A DNA stretch of 40,880 bases from Lysobacteraceae bacterium (GCA_024508915.1 JANINR010000059.1:1-40880), one strand, 5' to 3'; positions 26,768 to 35,636 are shown, counted from the stretch's first letter. Translations and numbers: made by a program. The notes: generated by a model not told the origin, from the sequence alone.

Positions 26768-26873
26768 CCACAGATTCCACAGATCGCACAGATAAAAAAT
26801 CGGGCCGCGCCAGCTCATGCTCGCGCGGCCCGTTTCTTTGCTTTTTGATCCGTGTGATCCGTGAAATCTGTGG
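26768..26873. repeat. Composite intergenic repeat with 26-bp imperfect terminal inverted repeats
   Basis: The left arm (26768-26793) is three tandem 9-mers of the type CCACAGATT. The right arm (26848-26873) is its imperfect inverted copy (22 of 26 positions), again built of 9-mers (ATCCGTGTG, ATCCGTGAA, ATCTGTGGC). Between them lies a perfect 10-bp terminator stem. The element sits between the convergent genes prpC and suhB. Similar CACAGAT-rich intergenic repeats are common in my memory of xanthomonad genomes, but I could not check this. Confidence 0.75.
26794..26846. terminator. Bidirectional intrinsic terminator between prpC and suhB
   Basis: CGGGCCGCGC (26801-26810) pairs perfectly with GCGCGGCCCG (26823-26832). 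On the plus strand TTTCTTTGCTTTTT (26833-26846) follows. On the minus strand the A-run at 26794-26799 gives a U-run. It can thus end both prpC and suhB transcripts. Confidence 0.9.
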
Positions 26874-26883
26874 CTAAAGGCTC

Positions 26884-27720
26884 TTAGGGGGTGGTGGCGG
26901 CGTAGCCGGAGGCCTGGATGGCCTTCTGGAGCTCGGTGGTGACCTTGAGGTTGCCGGCGATGACGTGGCGGCCGCGCGACTCGGCGACGTCCATGCGCGC
27001 GAGCGAGGCGCCGCGGTAGTCGGTGACGCGCCCGCCGGCTTCGCGCACGAGCAGCACGCCCGCCGCGATGTCCCACGGCTGCAGGCCGGCCTCGAAGTAC
27101 GCGTCGGCGCGCCCGCAGGCGACGTACGCGAGGTCGAGCGCCGCCGAGCCGGTACGGCGCACGTCCTCGGCGCCGGCGCCGTCGAGCAGGCCGCGCAGCG
27201 TGTCGAGCTGCGGGCCGATGCGCGCGCGGTCGCGCGGCGGGAAGCCGGTGACCAGCATCGCCCCGGCCAGGTCCTTGCGCTCGCCGATGCGGAAGCGGCG
27301 CTCGTTGAGCTGCGCGCCGGCGCCGCGCGTGGCGGTGAACAGCTCGTTGCGCAGCGGGTCGAAGATCACCCCGTGGGTCGGCTCGCCGTTCTCGACCAGC
27401 GCGATCGACACGCACCAGTGCGGCCAGCCGTGCAGGTAGTTGCTGGTGCCGTCGAGCGGGTCGATGACCCATGTGGCGCGGCCGCCGGGCCCGCGACCGG
27501 CCTGCAGGCCGCCTTCCTCGCCGAGCACCGCGTACTCGGGGTAGGCGCGGCGAAGTTCCTTGACGATTTCCGCCTCGGCGAGGCCGTCGACCTCGCTGGC
27601 GTAGTCCATGCGCGCCTTCTCGACGATGTTCAGCGCGTCGAGCTTGTTCATGTGCCGCAGCAGCACGTTGCCCCCGGCGCGGGCCGCCTTGATCATGACG
27701 TTGACGGCGGGCTTGAGCAT
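26884..27720 (-). CDS. suhB: Inositol monophosphatase family protein SuhB
   Basis: This 278-residue Mg-dependent phosphatase also acts in E. coli as an rRNA transcription antitermination factor with Nus proteins. Metal-binding motifs are GEEGG (Glu) and [18 protein letters not shown], and near the C-terminus [19 protein letters not shown]. It begins [21 protein letters not shown], typical for SuhB. The frame is open upstream but without similarity. It is divergent from trmJ, with 90 bp between starts. Confidence 0.95.
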   Translation of the reverse strand: MLKPAVNVMIKAARAGGNVLLRHMNKLDALNIVEKARMDYASEVDGLAEAEIVKELRRAYPEYAVLGEEGGLQAGRGPGGRATWVIDPLDGTSNYLHGWPHWCVSIALVENGEPTHGVIFDPLRNELFTATRGAGAQLNERRFRIGERKDLAGAMLVTGFPPRDRARIGPQLDTLRGLLDGAGAEDVRRTGSAALDLAYVACGRADAYFEAGLQPWDIAAGVLLVREAGGRVTDYRGASLARMDVAESRGRHVIAGNLKVTTELQKAIQASGYAATTP

Positions 27721-27810
27721 GGCGGAGCGACCTCGGGGAGGGACGGGGGACGGCGGCGGGAAAGAACGGCGCCGGCGCGGGGGCCGGGGCGCGGAGTTTA
27801 ACATTGCCGC

Positions 27811-28665
27811 ATGGACACTCCCTCGACGCCGCCGTGGCAGCCGCCCGCGCTGCCGTCCTTCGACGCCGCCGCGCGGCTCCGCATCGTCCTGGTCGGCACG
27901 CAGCACCCGGGCAACATCGGTTCCGCGGCGCGGGCGATCAAGACGATGGGGCTGTCGCGGCTGGTCCTCGTCGCCCCGGAACGCTTCCCGGACCGCGAAG
28001 CGGATGCGCTCGCCGCCGGCGCGCGCGATCTCCTGGACACCGCCGCCGTCCACGCCACCCTCGCCGAGGCCGTCGCCGACTGCCGGCTGGTGCTGGGCTG
28101 CACCGCCCGCAGCCGCCGCGTGCCCCTCCCGGAGCAACTCCCGCGCGAGGCCGCCGCGACGGCCCTCGCGGAAGCGGAGCGCGGCGCCGAAGTGGCGCTG
28201 GTGTTCGGCCGGGAGCGGACGGGGCTCGAGAACGAGGAATTGCAGCTGTGCCACGGCGCGGTGCACATCCCGTCCAATCCCGACTACGGCTCGCTGAACC
28301 TCGCGGCCGCGGTCCAGGTGCTGGCCTACGAGCTGCGCATGGCCTGGCTCGGCGGCACGCCGGCGCCGGGTGGCGCCCCGGCCCGCGACCCGGCGCCCGT
28401 GCCCGCGGCCGGCGGGGACGAGCGCGCCGAGCCGGCCTCGCACGCGCAGATGGAAGGCTTCTTCGCCCAGCTCGCCGAGACCCTGGACGCCATCGACTTC
28501 CACAAGGGCCGCGCCCCGGCGTCGGCGATGCGGAAGCTGCGGCGGCTGTTCCTTCGCGCCCGGCCGGACGTGCGCGAGGTCCGGTTGCTGCGCGGCGTCC
28601 TCGCCGACGCCCAGCGCATGGCCCGGCTGGCGGCCGGTGGACAGGGGCAGGGTGACCCCGGCTAG
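27811..28665 (+). CDS. trmJ: tRNA (cytidine/uridine-2'-O-)-methyltransferase TrmJ
   Basis: This 284-residue SPOUT methyltransferase modifies the 2'-O of position 32 in tRNA anticodon loops. It shows [41 protein letters not shown] and the knot region [18 protein letters not shown], the TrmH/SpoU motifs 1-3. A C-terminal helical domain (about 210-284) follows an Ala/Pro/Gly-rich linker with [17 protein letters not shown]. Neighbourhood with suhB is the common proteobacterial arrangement. The start has no strong ribosome site; the AT patch GTTTAACATT lies just upstream. Confidence 0.94.
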   Translation: MDTPSTPPWQPPALPSFDAAARLRIVLVGTQHPGNIGSAARAIKTMGLSRLVLVAPERFPDREADALAAGARDLLDTAAVHATLAEAVADCRLVLGCTARSRRVPLPEQLPREAAATALAEAERGAEVALVFGRERTGLENEELQLCHGAVHIPSNPDYGSLNLAAAVQVLAYELRMAWLGGTPAPGGAPARDPAPVPAAGGDERAEPASHAQMEGFFAQLAETLDAIDFHKGRAPASAMRKLRRLFLRARPDVREVRLLRGVLADAQRMARLAAGGQGQGDPG

Positions 28666-28739
28666 CGGCCCCGGCCCGGTGTCGGCGCAACGGTATTTCC
28701 AGTAGGCTGCCGGCTGCAGTTACAGGGGAAACTCCAGCC

Positions 28740-29762
28740 TTGCGCCCGTCGCCGCGCCAGCCCTCGCCGCGCACGCCTTTGCCGCGCCTGCCGCAGTCGC
28801 GGCTGTCGCCGGCGCGGCTGCAGCCCACGCGCATGCGCATGCGCTGGTTGCGCGCGCTGCTGCCGTGCCTGGCCGGCCTCGCCGCGGCGCTGCTGCCGGC
28901 ATCCCCGCTGCGCGCGGGCGAGCCGCACGTGCTGGTGCTGGGGCGCATCAGCGACGACCCCAAGGCCCACTACGAGCAACTGCGTCCGCTGCTGGACTAC
29001 GTGGTGCCGCGCATGGCGGACGTCGGCATCACCGAAGGCCGCATCCTGATGGCGCGCGACACCCAGCAGATGGCGAGCTACCTGCGCCGCGGCCGCGTCG
29101 ATTGGGTCACCGAGACCTCCGCCAACGCGATGCGCCTGCAGGATCGCGCCGGCGCGCAGCCGCTGCTGCTCACCGAGCGCAACGGGGCCGGCACGTATCG
29201 CAGCCTGGTGTTCGTGCGCCGGGACAGCGGCATCGCCTCGCTCGACGACCTGCGCGGACGCAGCGTCGCGTTCCAGAACACCTCGTCCACCAGCGCCTAC
29301 ATCCTGCCGGCGGTGCAGCTGCTCCAGCACGGCCTGCCGCTGCAGATCCTGCTGTCGCCCCGCGACCGGCCCGTGCCGGGCTCGGTGGGCTACCTGTTCG
29401 CGCGCTCCGAGCTGAACATTGCGACCTGGGTGCACAAGCGGCTCGTGGACGCCGGCACGATCAGCAACCTCGACTGGGACAACCCGCGCCGGATCCCGCC
29501 GAGCTACCGCGAGGACTTCCGCGTGATCGCCGAGAGCGCCGACTACCCGCGCGCGCTCGAGGTGGTGCGCGGCGACCTCGATCCGCGCGTGCGCGAGCGC
29601 CTGCGGCAGGTTCTGCAGGAAGCCGGCAACGATCCCGACGCCCGCGAGGCGCTGCTGCAGTTCTTCGGCACCACCCGTTTCCTGCCCATCGACGCCGCCA
29701 CCGACGCGTCGCTGCGGGAACTGCGCGGCGACGTCATCCGCGTGCGCTCGGAGGTCGAATGA
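28740..29762 (+). CDS. PhnD-like periplasmic substrate-binding protein
   Basis: This protein of up to 340 residues belongs to the phosphate/phosphonate (PhnD) type of periplasmic binding proteins. LGRISDDPKAHYEQLRPLLDYV, YLRRGRVDWVTET, SLDDLRGRSVAFQNTSSTSAYILP and ALLQFFGTTRFLPID follow the family pattern. A signal peptide lies at about residues 32-58. The TTG start at 28740 has AGGGG upstream, and the Pro/Arg-rich stretch before the signal peptide keeps near-total G/C in third positions. An ATG at 28833 is the alternative start. There is no ABC permease or ATPase nearby; it is coupled to the c-di-GMP gene by ATGA. Confidence 0.82.
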   Translation: MRPSPRQPSPRTPLPRLPQSRLSPARLQPTRMRMRWLRALLPCLAGLAAALLPASPLRAGEPHVLVLGRISDDPKAHYEQLRPLLDYVVPRMADVGITEGRILMARDTQQMASYLRRGRVDWVTETSANAMRLQDRAGAQPLLLTERNGAGTYRSLVFVRRDSGIASLDDLRGRSVAFQNTSSTSAYILPAVQLLQHGLPLQILLSPRDRPVPGSVGYLFARSELNIATWVHKRLVDAGTISNLDWDNPRRIPPSYREDFRVIAESADYPRALEVVRGDLDPRVRERLRQVLQEAGNDPDAREALLQFFGTTRFLPIDAATDASLRELRGDVIRVRSEVE

Positions 29763-31912
29763 ACCTGCGCTGGCGTCCGCGCGGCCTGCACGCGAAGTTC
29801 GCGGTGCTGGCCGCGGGCCTGCTGGTACTGATGCTGGCGGTGGTCGCGCTGCTGCTGCAGCGCCAGGGCGCGATGCAGGCCGACGTGGCGCGGCAGAGCC
29901 GCGACGCCATGCACACGCTGCTGTTCCAGCGCCTGCGCGAACACGGCCAGGCGCAGGCGACCCAGGTCGCGGATGCGCTGGTCAATCCGCTCTACTACTT
30001 CGACCTCGACGCGATCGGCGTGGTGGCGCGCGAGGTGCTGCGACAGCCGGACGTCAGCTACGTGCTGGTCTACGACGACGACGGCGACGTCATCCACGAC
30101 GGGTCGGGCGACATCCCCACCTACGGCCAGGCGATGCGCGACCCGCTCGCATACGAGGCGGTCTCTGCGCCCGGCGTGCATGCGCAGTGGACCGACCGCG
30201 TGCTGGACGTCTCCAGCCCGATCAAGGTCGGCGACGATCGCCTGGGTGGGGTGCGCATCGGCTATTCGCTCGACGGCGTCCGTGCCGACGAGACGCGCGC
30301 GTCGACCGAGCTCGGCGCGCGCATCGGCGCGATCGGCGCGCGCCACCTGTGGTGGATCGGGCTGGCGCTGCTCGGCCTGGTCGCGCTGGGCGCGGCCGCG
30401 AGTTTCGCCCTGCAGCGCGTGCTGGTGCGGCCGATCCGCGAACTGGCGGACGCCGCGCGCGAGATCGAGTCCGGCAACTTCGGCGCTTCGATCGCGCCGA
30501 CGCCGCGCAACGACGAGGTCGGCGACCTGATGCGGGCGTTCGGGCGGATGGGCGACAGCATCGCGCGCCACGACCGCGAAATCCGGCGCATGGCCTACAC
30601 CGACGCGCTCACCGGACTGGCGAACCGGCTCGCGTTCCGCGAGAGCCTGGACCAGCGCCTGATGCAGGCGCGCGGCGCGGGCCGCGAGATGGCGCTGCTG
30701 TTCGCCGACATCGACGACTTCAAGCGCGTCAACGACACCCTCGGCCACGACGCCGGCGACGAGGTGCTGGTGCAGTTCTCCAACCGCATCCGCCTCGCGC
30801 TCGAGCGCCACTGCGACGCCGACGCCTCGCTGCTGGCGCGCTTCGGCGGCGACGAGTTCGTGATCCTGCTGGAGAGCCCGCCCGGCGGCACCGGCGACGC
30901 CCGCGACGTGCGCATCCCGGCCGCCGCGCTGGCGGAGACGCTGGTCGCGGAACTCGCGCGCCCGATCGTGGTGGAGGGGCGCCAGGTGTTCCTCGGCACG
31001 TCGATCGGCATCACCCTGTTCCCGGAGGACGCCGCCGGCGCCACCGCGCTGATGAAGAACGGCGACATCGCGATGTACCAGGCGAAGGTCGCCGGCAAGA
31101 ACTGCTACCGCTTCTACAGCCGCGCGATGGACCAGGCGGTGGAGCGCCGCGTGCGGCTGGAACAGGACCTGCGCGGCGCGTGGGGCCGCGGCGAGCTGAG
31201 CCTCGCTTACCAGCCGATCTACCGGCTCGGCGATGGTGTCCTCGTCGGCGCCGAGGCGCTGCTGCGCTGGGACCACCCTGAGCAGGGCAGCATCGCGCCG
31301 TCGGTGTTCATCGACGTCGCCGAGCAGAGCGGCCTGATCGAGAGCATCGGTCCCGAGGTGCTGCGCACCGCCTGCGCGGACGCGGTGCGCTGGCACCGCA
31401 ACCACGCGCGCGGCGAGGGGCTGTTCGTCTCGGTGAACGTGTCGCCGCGCCAGCTGCGCAGCGGCGAACTGCCGCAGCAGGTCGCCACCACGCTGCGCGA
31501 GACCGGCCTGCCGCCCGCGCAGCTGCACCTGGAACTCACGGAGACCGCGGTGCTCGGCGACGAGCAGCATGCCGGCGCGCTGCTGCAGCGCCTGCGCAAC
31601 ACCGGGGTGAAGGTGTGGCTGGACGATTTCGGCACCGGCTTCTCCGGGCTCAGCCACCTGCGCCGCGTGCCCGCCGACGGCGTGAAGATCGACCGCAGCT
31701 TCATTTCCGACGTGCTGCGCGACCCCGACGACCTGGCGCTGACGACCGCGATCATCGCGATGGCGCATTCCCTCGGGATCACGGTCGTCGCCGAGGGCGT
31801 CGAGAAGGAAGGCCAGTACGAGATCCTGCGCGAGCGCGGCTGCGACCTCGCGCAGGGCTTCTGGATCGGCCGCCCCATGGACGCCCAGGCCTTCGAGGCC
31901 CTCCTGGCGTAG
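29759..31912 (+). CDS. Membrane-bound GGDEF-EAL c-di-GMP enzyme with HAMP domain
   Basis: This 717-residue protein has one transmembrane helix at about 11-32, a periplasmic sensor region of about 165 residues, a second helix near 197-221, HAMP (about 221-273), GGDEF (about 280-450) and EAL (about 465-717). The cyclase motif G363-G-D-E-F367 is intact, as are the EAL residues 499-501 (AEALLRW) and DDFGTG at 622-627, so both activities are possible. I see no RxxD inhibitory site five residues before GGDEF. The start overlaps the stop of the PhnD-like gene, which suggests that protein is its periplasmic partner. Confidence 0.93.
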   Translation: MNLRWRPRGLHAKFAVLAAGLLVLMLAVVALLLQRQGAMQADVARQSRDAMHTLLFQRLREHGQAQATQVADALVNPLYYFDLDAIGVVAREVLRQPDVSYVLVYDDDGDVIHDGSGDIPTYGQAMRDPLAYEAVSAPGVHAQWTDRVLDVSSPIKVGDDRLGGVRIGYSLDGVRADETRASTELGARIGAIGARHLWWIGLALLGLVALGAAASFALQRVLVRPIRELADAAREIESGNFGASIAPTPRNDEVGDLMRAFGRMGDSIARHDREIRRMAYTDALTGLANRLAFRESLDQRLMQARGAGREMALLFADIDDFKRVNDTLGHDAGDEVLVQFSNRIRLALERHCDADASLLARFGGDEFVILLESPPGGTGDARDVRIPAAALAETLVAELARPIVVEGRQVFLGTSIGITLFPEDAAGATALMKNGDIAMYQAKVAGKNCYRFYSRAMDQAVERRVRLEQDLRGAWGRGELSLAYQPIYRLGDGVLVGAEALLRWDHPEQGSIAPSVFIDVAEQSGLIESIGPEVLRTACADAVRWHRNHARGEGLFVSVNVSPRQLRSGELPQQVATTLRETGLPPAQLHLELTETAVLGDEQHAGALLQRLRNTGVKVWLDDFGTGFSGLSHLRRVPADGVKIDRSFISDVLRDPDDLALTTAIIAMAHSLGITVVAEGVEKEGQYEILRERGCDLAQGFWIGRPMDAQAFEALLA

Positions 31913-31933
31913 TGCCGACCCATGGTCCGCTCC
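31909..31933 (+). repeat. Dispersed 25-bp repeat, copy 2
   Basis: This copy matches the unit after rplQ (14714-14738) at 23 of 25 positions, including the core GCCGACCCATGGTC. Here the TAG inside the repeat is the stop codon of the GGDEF-EAL gene, so insertion or conservation of the repeat fixes the end of that gene. Confidence 0.7.
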
Positions 31934-32192
31934 CGGGCACCAGAAGTCGCCCGTTCAGGCGGTTTCGCGTAGACTGCGCCGGTCCTGTGCACGGCTGATC
32001 CGTTTTCCTGGTAAGCCTGCCGCCCCCCCGGAGCCCGCTCCGGCGGTCGCGGCCTTCTCCCGCACGCCTTTCGTCGCGCAGGCACGGCCCGGAGCATCCG
32101 GCGCCGTCCAACCAGATCGCTCGCAGCGCGGTTCAAGGAACGCTCCGGGTCAGGCTCGCCATCGCGCGGGCCCAGTACGGAGTTCCATTGCC
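31934..32192. other. Intergenic region before the RhlE-type gene
   Basis: No ORF with family similarity is seen. A weak -10-like TAGACT lies at 31970-31975, which would give a leader of over 200 nt. The sequence has GC-rich dyads around CCGGAGCCCGCTCCGG (32026-32042 area). Long leaders are known for cold-regulated DEAD-box helicase genes, but nothing decisive is visible here. Confidence 0.35.
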
Positions 32193-33551
32193 ATGACGTT
32201 CGAAATGCTCGGGCTTTCGCCCGCGTTGCTGCGCGCGCTCGCCGAAAACAAGTACAGCGCGCCCACCCCGATCCAGGCGCAGGCCATCCCGCTCGCCCTG
32301 GCCGGCCACGACCTGCTCGGCGGCGCCCAGACCGGCACCGGCAAGACCGCCGCGTTCGGCCTGCCGCTGCTGCAGCGCCTGTCGAAGCTGACGCCCGCGA
32401 AGGGTCCGCGCAAGCCGCGCGCCCTCGTCCTGGTGCCGACCCGCGAGCTCGCGGTGCAGGTCGCCGACAGCCTCAAGGCCTTCAACCGCCACCTGCACCT
32501 CAACGTGACCACGATCTACGGCGGCGCCGGCATGGGCCCGCAGGTCGACAACCTGCGCCGCGGCGCCGACATCCTCGTCGCCACGCCCGGCCGCCTGATC
32601 GACCACATGGAGCGCGGCAGCGCCAAGCTCGACGCGGTCGAAGTGCTGGTGCTGGACGAGGCCGACCGGATGCTCGACATGGGCTTCCTCCCAGCGATAA
32701 AGCGCGTACTGCAGCGCTTGCCGGCGCAGCGCCAGACGCTGCTGTTCTCGGCCACGTTCGAGCCGCGGATCAAGGCGCTGGCGCTCGAGTTCATGCGCGA
32801 GCCGAAGCAGGTGCAGGTCGCGGCGCAGAACACCATCGCCGAGACCATCGTGCACCGCGTGCACCCGGTCGACAACGCGCGCAAGCGCGACCTGCTGGTG
32901 GACATCCTGGCCAGGCGCCACACCGACCAGGTGCTGGTGTTCGGCAAGACCAAGCACGGCTGCAACCGGCTCGCCGAGCAGCTCGAGAAGTCCGGGCTGA
33001 AGGCCGTCGCCATCCACGGCAACAAGAGCCAGGCGCAGCGCCAGAAGGCGCTCGACCAGTTCAAGGCCGGCCGCGCGCGCGTGCTCGTCGCCACCGACGT
33101 CGCCGCGCGCGGGCTCGACATCCCCGACCTGCCGCTGGTGATCAACCACGACCTGCCGATGGTCGCGGAGGACTACATCCACCGCATCGGCCGCACCGGC
33201 CGCAACGGCGCGCAGGGCGAAGCGCTGTCGCTGGTGTCGCCGGAGGAGGGCGGGTTGCTGAACCAGATCCAGCGCCTGCTGAAGGTCGACCTGCAGATGG
33301 ACCTGGTCGACGGCTACGCGCCGGCGCGGCCGATCCGCCTGGACACGCCGATCCCGAAGAACGGCGGCGGCCAGCGCCAGCCGCGCGCCGGGCAGCCGCG
33401 CGCCGGCCAGAAGTCGCAGGGCCGCCCTGCCGGCGCCAAGCCGGCCCATCGCCCGCACGGGAAGCCGGCGGCCCGCAGCGGACACGCGGGCCCGAAGCAG
33501 CGCTCGAACGGGCAGGGCGCCCGCGGCGGTCGCCGCGACAGCCGCGCCTGA
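32193..33551 (+). CDS. rhlE: DEAD-box ATP-dependent RNA helicase, RhlE type
   Basis: This 452-residue helicase shows all core motifs: Q-motif YSAPTPIQAQAIP, I AQTGTGKT, Ia PTRELA, II DEAD in VLVLDEADRMLDMGF, III SAT in LLFSATF, V ATDVAARGLDIP and VI HRIGRTGR. The tail from about residue 385 is basic and rich in Gly/Gln/Pro, like RhlE, and probably binds RNA. RhlE works in ribosome assembly and RNA turnover. A terminator follows the stop by 15 bp. RhlE rather than DbpA or SrmB is inferred from the domain pattern. Confidence 0.93.
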   Translation: MTFEMLGLSPALLRALAENKYSAPTPIQAQAIPLALAGHDLLGGAQTGTGKTAAFGLPLLQRLSKLTPAKGPRKPRALVLVPTRELAVQVADSLKAFNRHLHLNVTTIYGGAGMGPQVDNLRRGADILVATPGRLIDHMERGSAKLDAVEVLVLDEADRMLDMGFLPAIKRVLQRLPAQRQTLLFSATFEPRIKALALEFMREPKQVQVAAQNTIAETIVHRVHPVDNARKRDLLVDILARRHTDQVLVFGKTKHGCNRLAEQLEKSGLKAVAIHGNKSQAQRQKALDQFKAGRARVLVATDVAARGLDIPDLPLVINHDLPMVAEDYIHRIGRTGRNGAQGEALSLVSPEEGGLLNQIQRLLKVDLQMDLVDGYAPARPIRLDTPIPKNGGGQRQPRAGQPRAGQKSQGRPAGAKPAHRPHGKPAARSGHAGPKQRSNGQGARGGRRDSRA

Positions 33552-33566
33552 GCGCTTCGTTGCACG

Positions 33567-33595
33567 AAAAAAGGCCGGCATTGCCGGCCTTTTTT
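33567..33595. terminator. Bidirectional terminator between rhlE and yhhQ
   Basis: AAAAAAGGCCGGC (33567-33579) is a perfect inverted repeat of GCCGGCCTTTTTT (33583-33595) over the loop ATT. The A-run and T-run give a U-run on either strand, so it serves both the helicase gene and the convergent minus-strand genes. Confidence 0.95.
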
Positions 33596-33604
33596 CTTGG
33601 GCCG

Positions 33605-34423
33605 CTATTGCATCGCCGCGGCGTGCTCGCGCATCGCGTGCGCGCGATCGTGGCCGAGGTATCGATGGATCCAGGCGCGCGCCAGGTAGAGCAGCGGGAT
33701 CAGCGCGATCGCGGCACCCATCTTGTACAGGTAGTTGAGCGTGCCGACCGCCAGGAACAGCGACATCGACCAGTGCTGCGGCCCGATCACGAAGGCGATG
33801 TACAGCACCACGAAGCTGTCGATGACCTGCGAGATCGCGGTCGAGCCGGTGGCGCGCAGCCACGCGTGGCGTTCGCCCGTGCGCTTGCGGATCCGGTGGA
33901 ACACGCTCACGTCCACCAGCTGGCCGATGATGAAGGCCACCAGCGAACCCCAGATGATCCACATGCCCTGGCCGAAGATCGCCGCGAAGGCGGCCTGGTA
34001 GTCGGGCACGCCCTGGTCCTTGCCGACGCCGACCCACCACGACGCCGGGGCCAGGTGGATGGCCGCGTAGGCGAACGCGAACGCGTACAGGATCAGCCCC
34101 GCCGCGAGCCAGCTGATGAAGCGCACGCCGCGCTTGCCGTAATACTCGTTCACCGTGTCGGTCATGATGAACACGATCGGCCACAACAGCGTGCCGGCGG
34201 TGAAGTTGAGCGAGCCGGTCTGGCCGAACAGGTTCCACTCCAGCGGCCGGATCCCGAGCGTGTCCTCCAGCGCGAAGATCTTGACGCCGATGAACTCCGC
34301 CAGCACCGCGTTGACGCAGAAGAACGCGGCGAGCAGGACGAACAGGCTGGCGGAACGGTCGGCGAGCGGGCTGGCGGGCGCCGCGCCGGCGGCGGCGTCG
34401 CCTTCGCCGGCCACGGCGCTCAC
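33605..34423 (-). CDS. yhhQ: Queuosine precursor transporter (YhhQ family)
   Basis: This 272-residue protein has about six hydrophobic segments and the family pattern FFCVNAVLAEFIGVKIF, TAGTLLWPIVFIMTDTVNEYYGKRG and GSTAISQVIDSFVVLYIAF. E. coli YhhQ imports preQ0/preQ1 for queuosine synthesis. The N-terminus is rich in Ala/Gly/Pro. The start GTG (34421-34423) overlaps the upstream stop as GTGA. This protein is longer than E. coli YhhQ (221). Confidence 0.9.
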   Translation of the reverse strand: MSAVAGEGDAAAGAAPASPLADRSASLFVLLAAFFCVNAVLAEFIGVKIFALEDTLGIRPLEWNLFGQTGSLNFTAGTLLWPIVFIMTDTVNEYYGKRGVRFISWLAAGLILYAFAFAYAAIHLAPASWWVGVGKDQGVPDYQAAFAAIFGQGMWIIWGSLVAFIIGQLVDVSVFHRIRKRTGERHAWLRATGSTAISQVIDSFVVLYIAFVIGPQHWSMSLFLAVGTLNYLYKMGAAIALIPLLYLARAWIHRYLGHDRAHAMREHAAAMQ

Positions 34424-35103
34424 GCGCGCGGCGCCTGCGCGCCGCCGGGCGGCGCGAACGGGATGGTGTCGGGCGAGACCGCGCCGCCGCTGATGATGAA
34501 GCTCATCGCCTGGTCCACGGTCCAGTCGGTGGGCGTCACCTTTTCGACCGGCACGATTTCCAGGTAGCCCGAGGTCGGGTTCGGCGTCGTCGGCACGTAC
34601 ACCGCCGCCAGCTCGCGGCCGCTGTCCTGGTCGCGGATGACCCGGGTGACGAAGCCGACCGATTTCATCTGGTCGTGCGGGAAGTCGATGAGCACGACGC
34701 GCTGCGTGCCGTCGGGCTGCGTCTGCAGGATGTCGAGCAGCTTGCGCGCGCTGCCGTAGATGGTGCTCGCCAGGGGCACGCGCGCGACCAGCGCCTCGAA
34801 CCAGCGCAGCAGCCGCTGCCCGAAGACGCGCCGGGCGAGCCAGCCGGACAGCAGGATCACCGCCACCGTCGCCACCAGCGCGAGGGCGGTCGCCACCCAG
34901 GGATCCTGCAGCCACGACAGCGAGCGCGGATTGGCGGCGGCCAGCGAGGCGAGCGCCGGGTCGACGAGCGGCCGGCTCAGGTCCGAGAGCAGCGCGAACA
35001 CGAACTTGACCACCACCCAGGTCAGCCAGATCGGCAGCAGGGTCAGCAGTCCGGTGAGGAACAGGCGCTGCAGGCGCTGTCCGAGGCTGGGCGGGGTCGG
35101 CAT
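34420..35103 (-). CDS. DUF502 family membrane protein
   Basis: This 227-residue protein begins MPTPPSLGQRLQRLFLTGLLTLLPIWLTWVVVKFVF. It has two N-terminal transmembrane helices (about 14-40 and 70-95) and then a soluble domain with VPLASTIYGSARKLLDIL, FPHDQMKSVGFVT and VYVPTTPNPTSGYLEIVP, the DUF502 signature. The biochemical function is unknown. Its stop overlaps the yhhQ start. The ATG is at 35101-35103. Confidence 0.88.
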   Translation of the reverse strand: MPTPPSLGQRLQRLFLTGLLTLLPIWLTWVVVKFVFALLSDLSRPLVDPALASLAAANPRSLSWLQDPWVATALALVATVAVILLSGWLARRVFGQRLLRWFEALVARVPLASTIYGSARKLLDILQTQPDGTQRVVLIDFPHDQMKSVGFVTRVIRDQDSGRELAAVYVPTTPNPTSGYLEIVPVEKVTPTDWTVDQAMSFIISGGAVSPDTIPFAPPGGAQAPRA

Positions 35104-35174
35104 GTCGCGATTGTAGGGGAGCGGTGCAGGCACGTGGGAAGCAACGGCGGAAAGGCCGGCGACCGGCCGCCGGC

Positions 35175-35636
35175 TCAGCCTTTCGGCCGCTTGCGGCGCA
35201 CGTAGAGCTGCTTGCGGACCATCGCGACGACGTCGCCGGACGCGTCGCGCACCGGCGCGTCGAACCAGCGCAGCACCTTGCCGCCGTCCGCGGCCGCGGC
35301 GCGCAGCTCGTCCAGCATCGCGTCGTCGAGCACGAACTCGGCGCGCACCGTGCCGCGGCCGGGCTTCTGGAACTCGATCGTGGCGGCCTTGTCCCAGACG
35401 ATGTAGCCGTCGCCGAGGGCATGCAGCACCAGCAGCATCCAGAACGGATCGGTCATCGCGAACAGCGAGCCGCCGAAGTGCGTGCCGACGTAGTTGCGGT
35501 TCCACGGGCGCATGCGCAGCTCGACGCGCGCGCTGCGGAAGTCGTCGCCGATCTCCGCCACGTGGATGCCCGCGAACAGGAACGGCGGCCACAGGTTGAG
35601 CCCGTGGCGCAGCCAGCGGGCGGGAAAGGTGCGCAT
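35175..35636 (-). CDS. DUF4442 hotdog-fold protein (putative acyl-CoA thioesterase)
   Basis: This 153-residue single-domain protein contains NYVGTHFGGSLFAMTDPFWMLLVLHAL, which matches the central helix region of hotdog thioesterase-like DUF4442 proteins. FQKPGRGTVRAEFVLDDA follows, and a basic end. The PaaI-type catalytic Asp/Gly pattern is not exact, so activity is a guess. It lies 25 bp after the thioredoxin-like gene on the same strand and may be co-transcribed. Confidence 0.8.
   Translation of the reverse strand: MRTFPARWLRHGLNLWPPFLFAGIHVAEIGDDFRSARVELRMRPWNRNYVGTHFGGSLFAMTDPFWMLLVLHALGDGYIVWDKAATIEFQKPGRGTVRAEFVLDDAMLDELRAAAADGGKVLRWFDAPVRDASGDVVAMVRKQLYVRRKRPKG

Noticed and set aside
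27721-27810. Promoter for trmJ in the suhB-trmJ gap
   Set aside because: GTTTAACATT near 27796 looks like a -10, but it would leave almost no leader and has no -35 partner. Evidence too weak to list.
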